From JACDBD01 sp050743385 (GTDB taxonomy: Bacteria > Actinomycetota > Acidimicrobiia > IMCC26256 > JACDBD01): DNA of 22,762 nucleotides. Positions within the stretch are counted from its first letter, which is position 1. Every line of letters begins with the position of its first letter. Where the stretch lies: assembly GCA_050743385.1 (NCBI GenBank), contig JBOGFJ010000223.1:1-22762 (forward strand), in the 5' to 3' direction. The translations under genes and the position numbers were made by a program. The notes under the pieces were generated by a model. That model did not search any database, was not told where the DNA came from, and was given only the letters and a program-made list of their open reading frames with translations. Positions 21,917 to 22,762 of the stretch are shown here, piece after piece.

Positions 21917-22607
21917 CGCGGCGACCCATCACGAGCGCGCCGATGCCCGTGAGCAGTCCCAGAGCGCCGACGACGAGCGCGACCACAGCCAGGGTGTTGC
22001 CGTCGTCGTCGTCATCGCTGTCGTCGGCGGCGGTCTCGGAGGCACCGTTGTCCGGGTCTTCGACCGCCTCGTCGCCGGCGGTCAGGGTCAGCACCGGCGC
22101 GGGGCTCTCGGGCTCCTCGCCGCTCGGCGGTGTCTCCTCGATCCAGCGGACGACCTCGCCGCTGTCGTAGGTCTGGATCGCCGGGAACAGGAGCTGGTCG
22201 GCGTCGTCGGGCAGCGGCCCCATCGACACCGGGAACTCCTCGAACTGCCCCGGCTGGATGGCTCCGCCGGTCCAGGTGATGCGCGTCACCATCTCGGCCG
22301 GTTCGTCGGCGCCGCCCTCGCCACTCTCGGGCGCGCCGGGTGCCGGTGCGGTCTCCACGGTGGCGGTCCATCCGGCTACCGGCTGTATCCGCGCGGAAGG
22401 GATCGGGTTGTCCGTCGGGAACTCGACCTCCAGCGAGGTCGTGGCGGCGTCGTTGCGCTCGTTCGGGACCCGGAACCGCACCGTCGCGAACCCGCCCCGA
22501 GCCGCCTCGTCGGGATCGATGGTGACGTGGGCCCGTGCCGGCCCGGCCAGCACGATCAGGACCGCGCCCACCGCGGACACGACGACGAGGACGCGACGGC
22601 GGAGCAT
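21906..22607 (-). CDS. YcnI-like (DUF1775) copper-binding membrane-anchored protein
   Basis: The 233-residue protein has a Sec signal (basic MLRRR, hydrophobic VLVVVSAVGAVLIVLA, cleavage after ARA) exposing His27 as the mature N-terminus (HVTIDP), as in B. subtilis YcnI, where the N-terminal His forms a mono-histidine copper brace. Glu50 in RFRVPNE and Trp155 in EVVRWIEE are candidates for the other conserved residues. An acidic Asp/Glu linker (about 178-202) leads to one C-terminal membrane helix (205-226) and a short basic tail, so the domain faces outward. ATG 22607 has GGAGG 8 nt upstream. It overlaps the CDF gene tail to tail by 11 bp. Copper genes such as copC or copD often accompany this family, but none is complete in this window. 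Confidence 0.9.
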   Translation of the reverse strand: MLRRRVLVVVSAVGAVLIVLAGPARAHVTIDPDEAARGGFATVRFRVPNERNDAATTSLEVEFPTDNPIPSARIQPVAGWTATVETAPAPGAPESGEGGADEPAEMVTRITWTGGAIQPGQFEEFPVSMGPLPDDADQLLFPAIQTYDSGEVVRWIEETPPSGEEPESPAPVLTLTAGDEAVEDPDNGASETAADDSDDDDDGNTLAVVALVVGALGLLTGIGALVMGRRATS

Positions 22608-22657
22608 CGAGCAAGCCTCCCGGTCGGCGGACGATCGGGGTGGTAGTCGCTCCCGGA

Positions 22658-22676
22658 GCCCGGACGGTTCCCGGGC
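22658..22676 (-). terminator. GC-rich hairpin upstream of the YcnI-like gene
   Basis: GCCCGG (22658-22663) and CCGGGC (22671-22676) form a perfect 6-bp stem with a 7-nt loop. It stands between the possible end of an upstream minus-strand gene (stop at 22679) and the YcnI-like start. There is no T-tract, so it could be a weak terminator or only chance GC pairing. Confidence 0.25.
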
Positions 22677-22678
22677 CC

Positions 22679-22762
22679 CTATCGCGTCGCAGCCGGGAGC
22701 TCGGAGCGGGTCGGCTCGGTGGCGGTCGGGCCCGGATCGGGCGGGCGGGGCGCGGGGCGGCG
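22679..22762 (-). CDS. Possible C-terminal end of a Pro-rich protein (partial)
   Basis: From the right edge a minus-strand frame gives 27 residues rich in Pro, Arg and Thr (PAPRPPDPGPTATEPTRSEL, then PAATR) and ends in TAG at 22681-22679, 71 bp upstream of the YcnI-like start. The composition suits a flexible C-terminal tail. In GC-rich DNA such short frames also arise by chance, and no family can be recognised. Confidence 0.25.
   Translation of the reverse strand, partial: RRPAPRPPDPGPTATEPTRSELPAATR

Noticed and set aside
22010..22070. Repeated GTC/GTCGTC run resembling a short tandem repeat
   Set aside because: It encodes the Asp/Glu-rich linker of the YcnI-like protein and is explained by codon repetition.
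1..22762. CRISPR arrays, insertion sequences, prophage or large biosynthetic enzymes
   Set aside because: No regularly spaced direct repeats, transposase motifs, phage genes or modular synthases were found on either strand by eye.

Overview
This is a high-GC window with many GTG starts, 4-bp GTGA gene overlaps, an F420-type luciferase-like oxidoreductase, a DUF2332 protein and several starts that look leaderless. Together these suggest a chromosomal segment of an actinobacterium, perhaps an uncultured Acidimicrobiia-like lineage. That placement is inferred from gene content and base use, not from a marker gene. I see no IS element, prophage, CRISPR array or plasmid function. Most of the window is ordinary chromosome; the points of interest are in operon composition, promoter architecture and a few active-site changes.

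Layout. Positions 1-1629 hold the last 26 codons of an unknown protein, a tRNA-Lys(UUU), a RibD_C/dihydrofolate-reductase-like gene, and what look like remnants of a SnoaL/NTF2-like gene and possibly of a LuxR/AAA-type regulator. Positions 1630-9249 form one tight minus-strand run of eight genes, transcribed in the order LLM oxidoreductase, HIT protein, bioA, bioF, bioD, class III aminotransferase, alanine dehydrogenase, DsbA/FrnE-like protein. It looks like a biotin operon without bioB, extended by an alanine-forming pair; L-alanine is a BioF substrate. Positions 9272-10851 carry a plus-strand SDR, a VOC protein and a small acidic orphan. Positions 10873-12740 hold an SDR (minus) diverging from a DUF2332 gene (plus). 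Positions 12744-16335 are a minus-strand operon of SDR, alpha/beta hydrolase, xylose-isomerase-like TIM barrel and CorA. Positions 16653-18406 encode an M23 peptidase with a long coiled coil and a SAM methyltransferase.

Positions 18411-21916 form a metal-homeostasis locus: a ZnuCB-type ABC importer diverges from a ZnuA-type lipoprotein across 38 bp that contain a Zur/Fur-like operator. A CDF efflux gene directly follows znuA. A copper-type YcnI/DUF1775 protein runs convergently into the CDF gene, and the right edge may hold the C-terminus of another minus-strand protein.

The best candidates for new biology are these: the biotin-plus-alanine operon and its non-E. coli-type BioA; two divergent start codons whose overlapping TANNNT boxes each lie exactly 6 nt upstream; a CDF gene whose likely -10 box begins with the znuA stop codon; an alpha/beta hydrolase with Glu in the nucleophile position; and a 7-codon leaderless leader overlapping the DUF2332 start. 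No completely new multi-gene system is evident.
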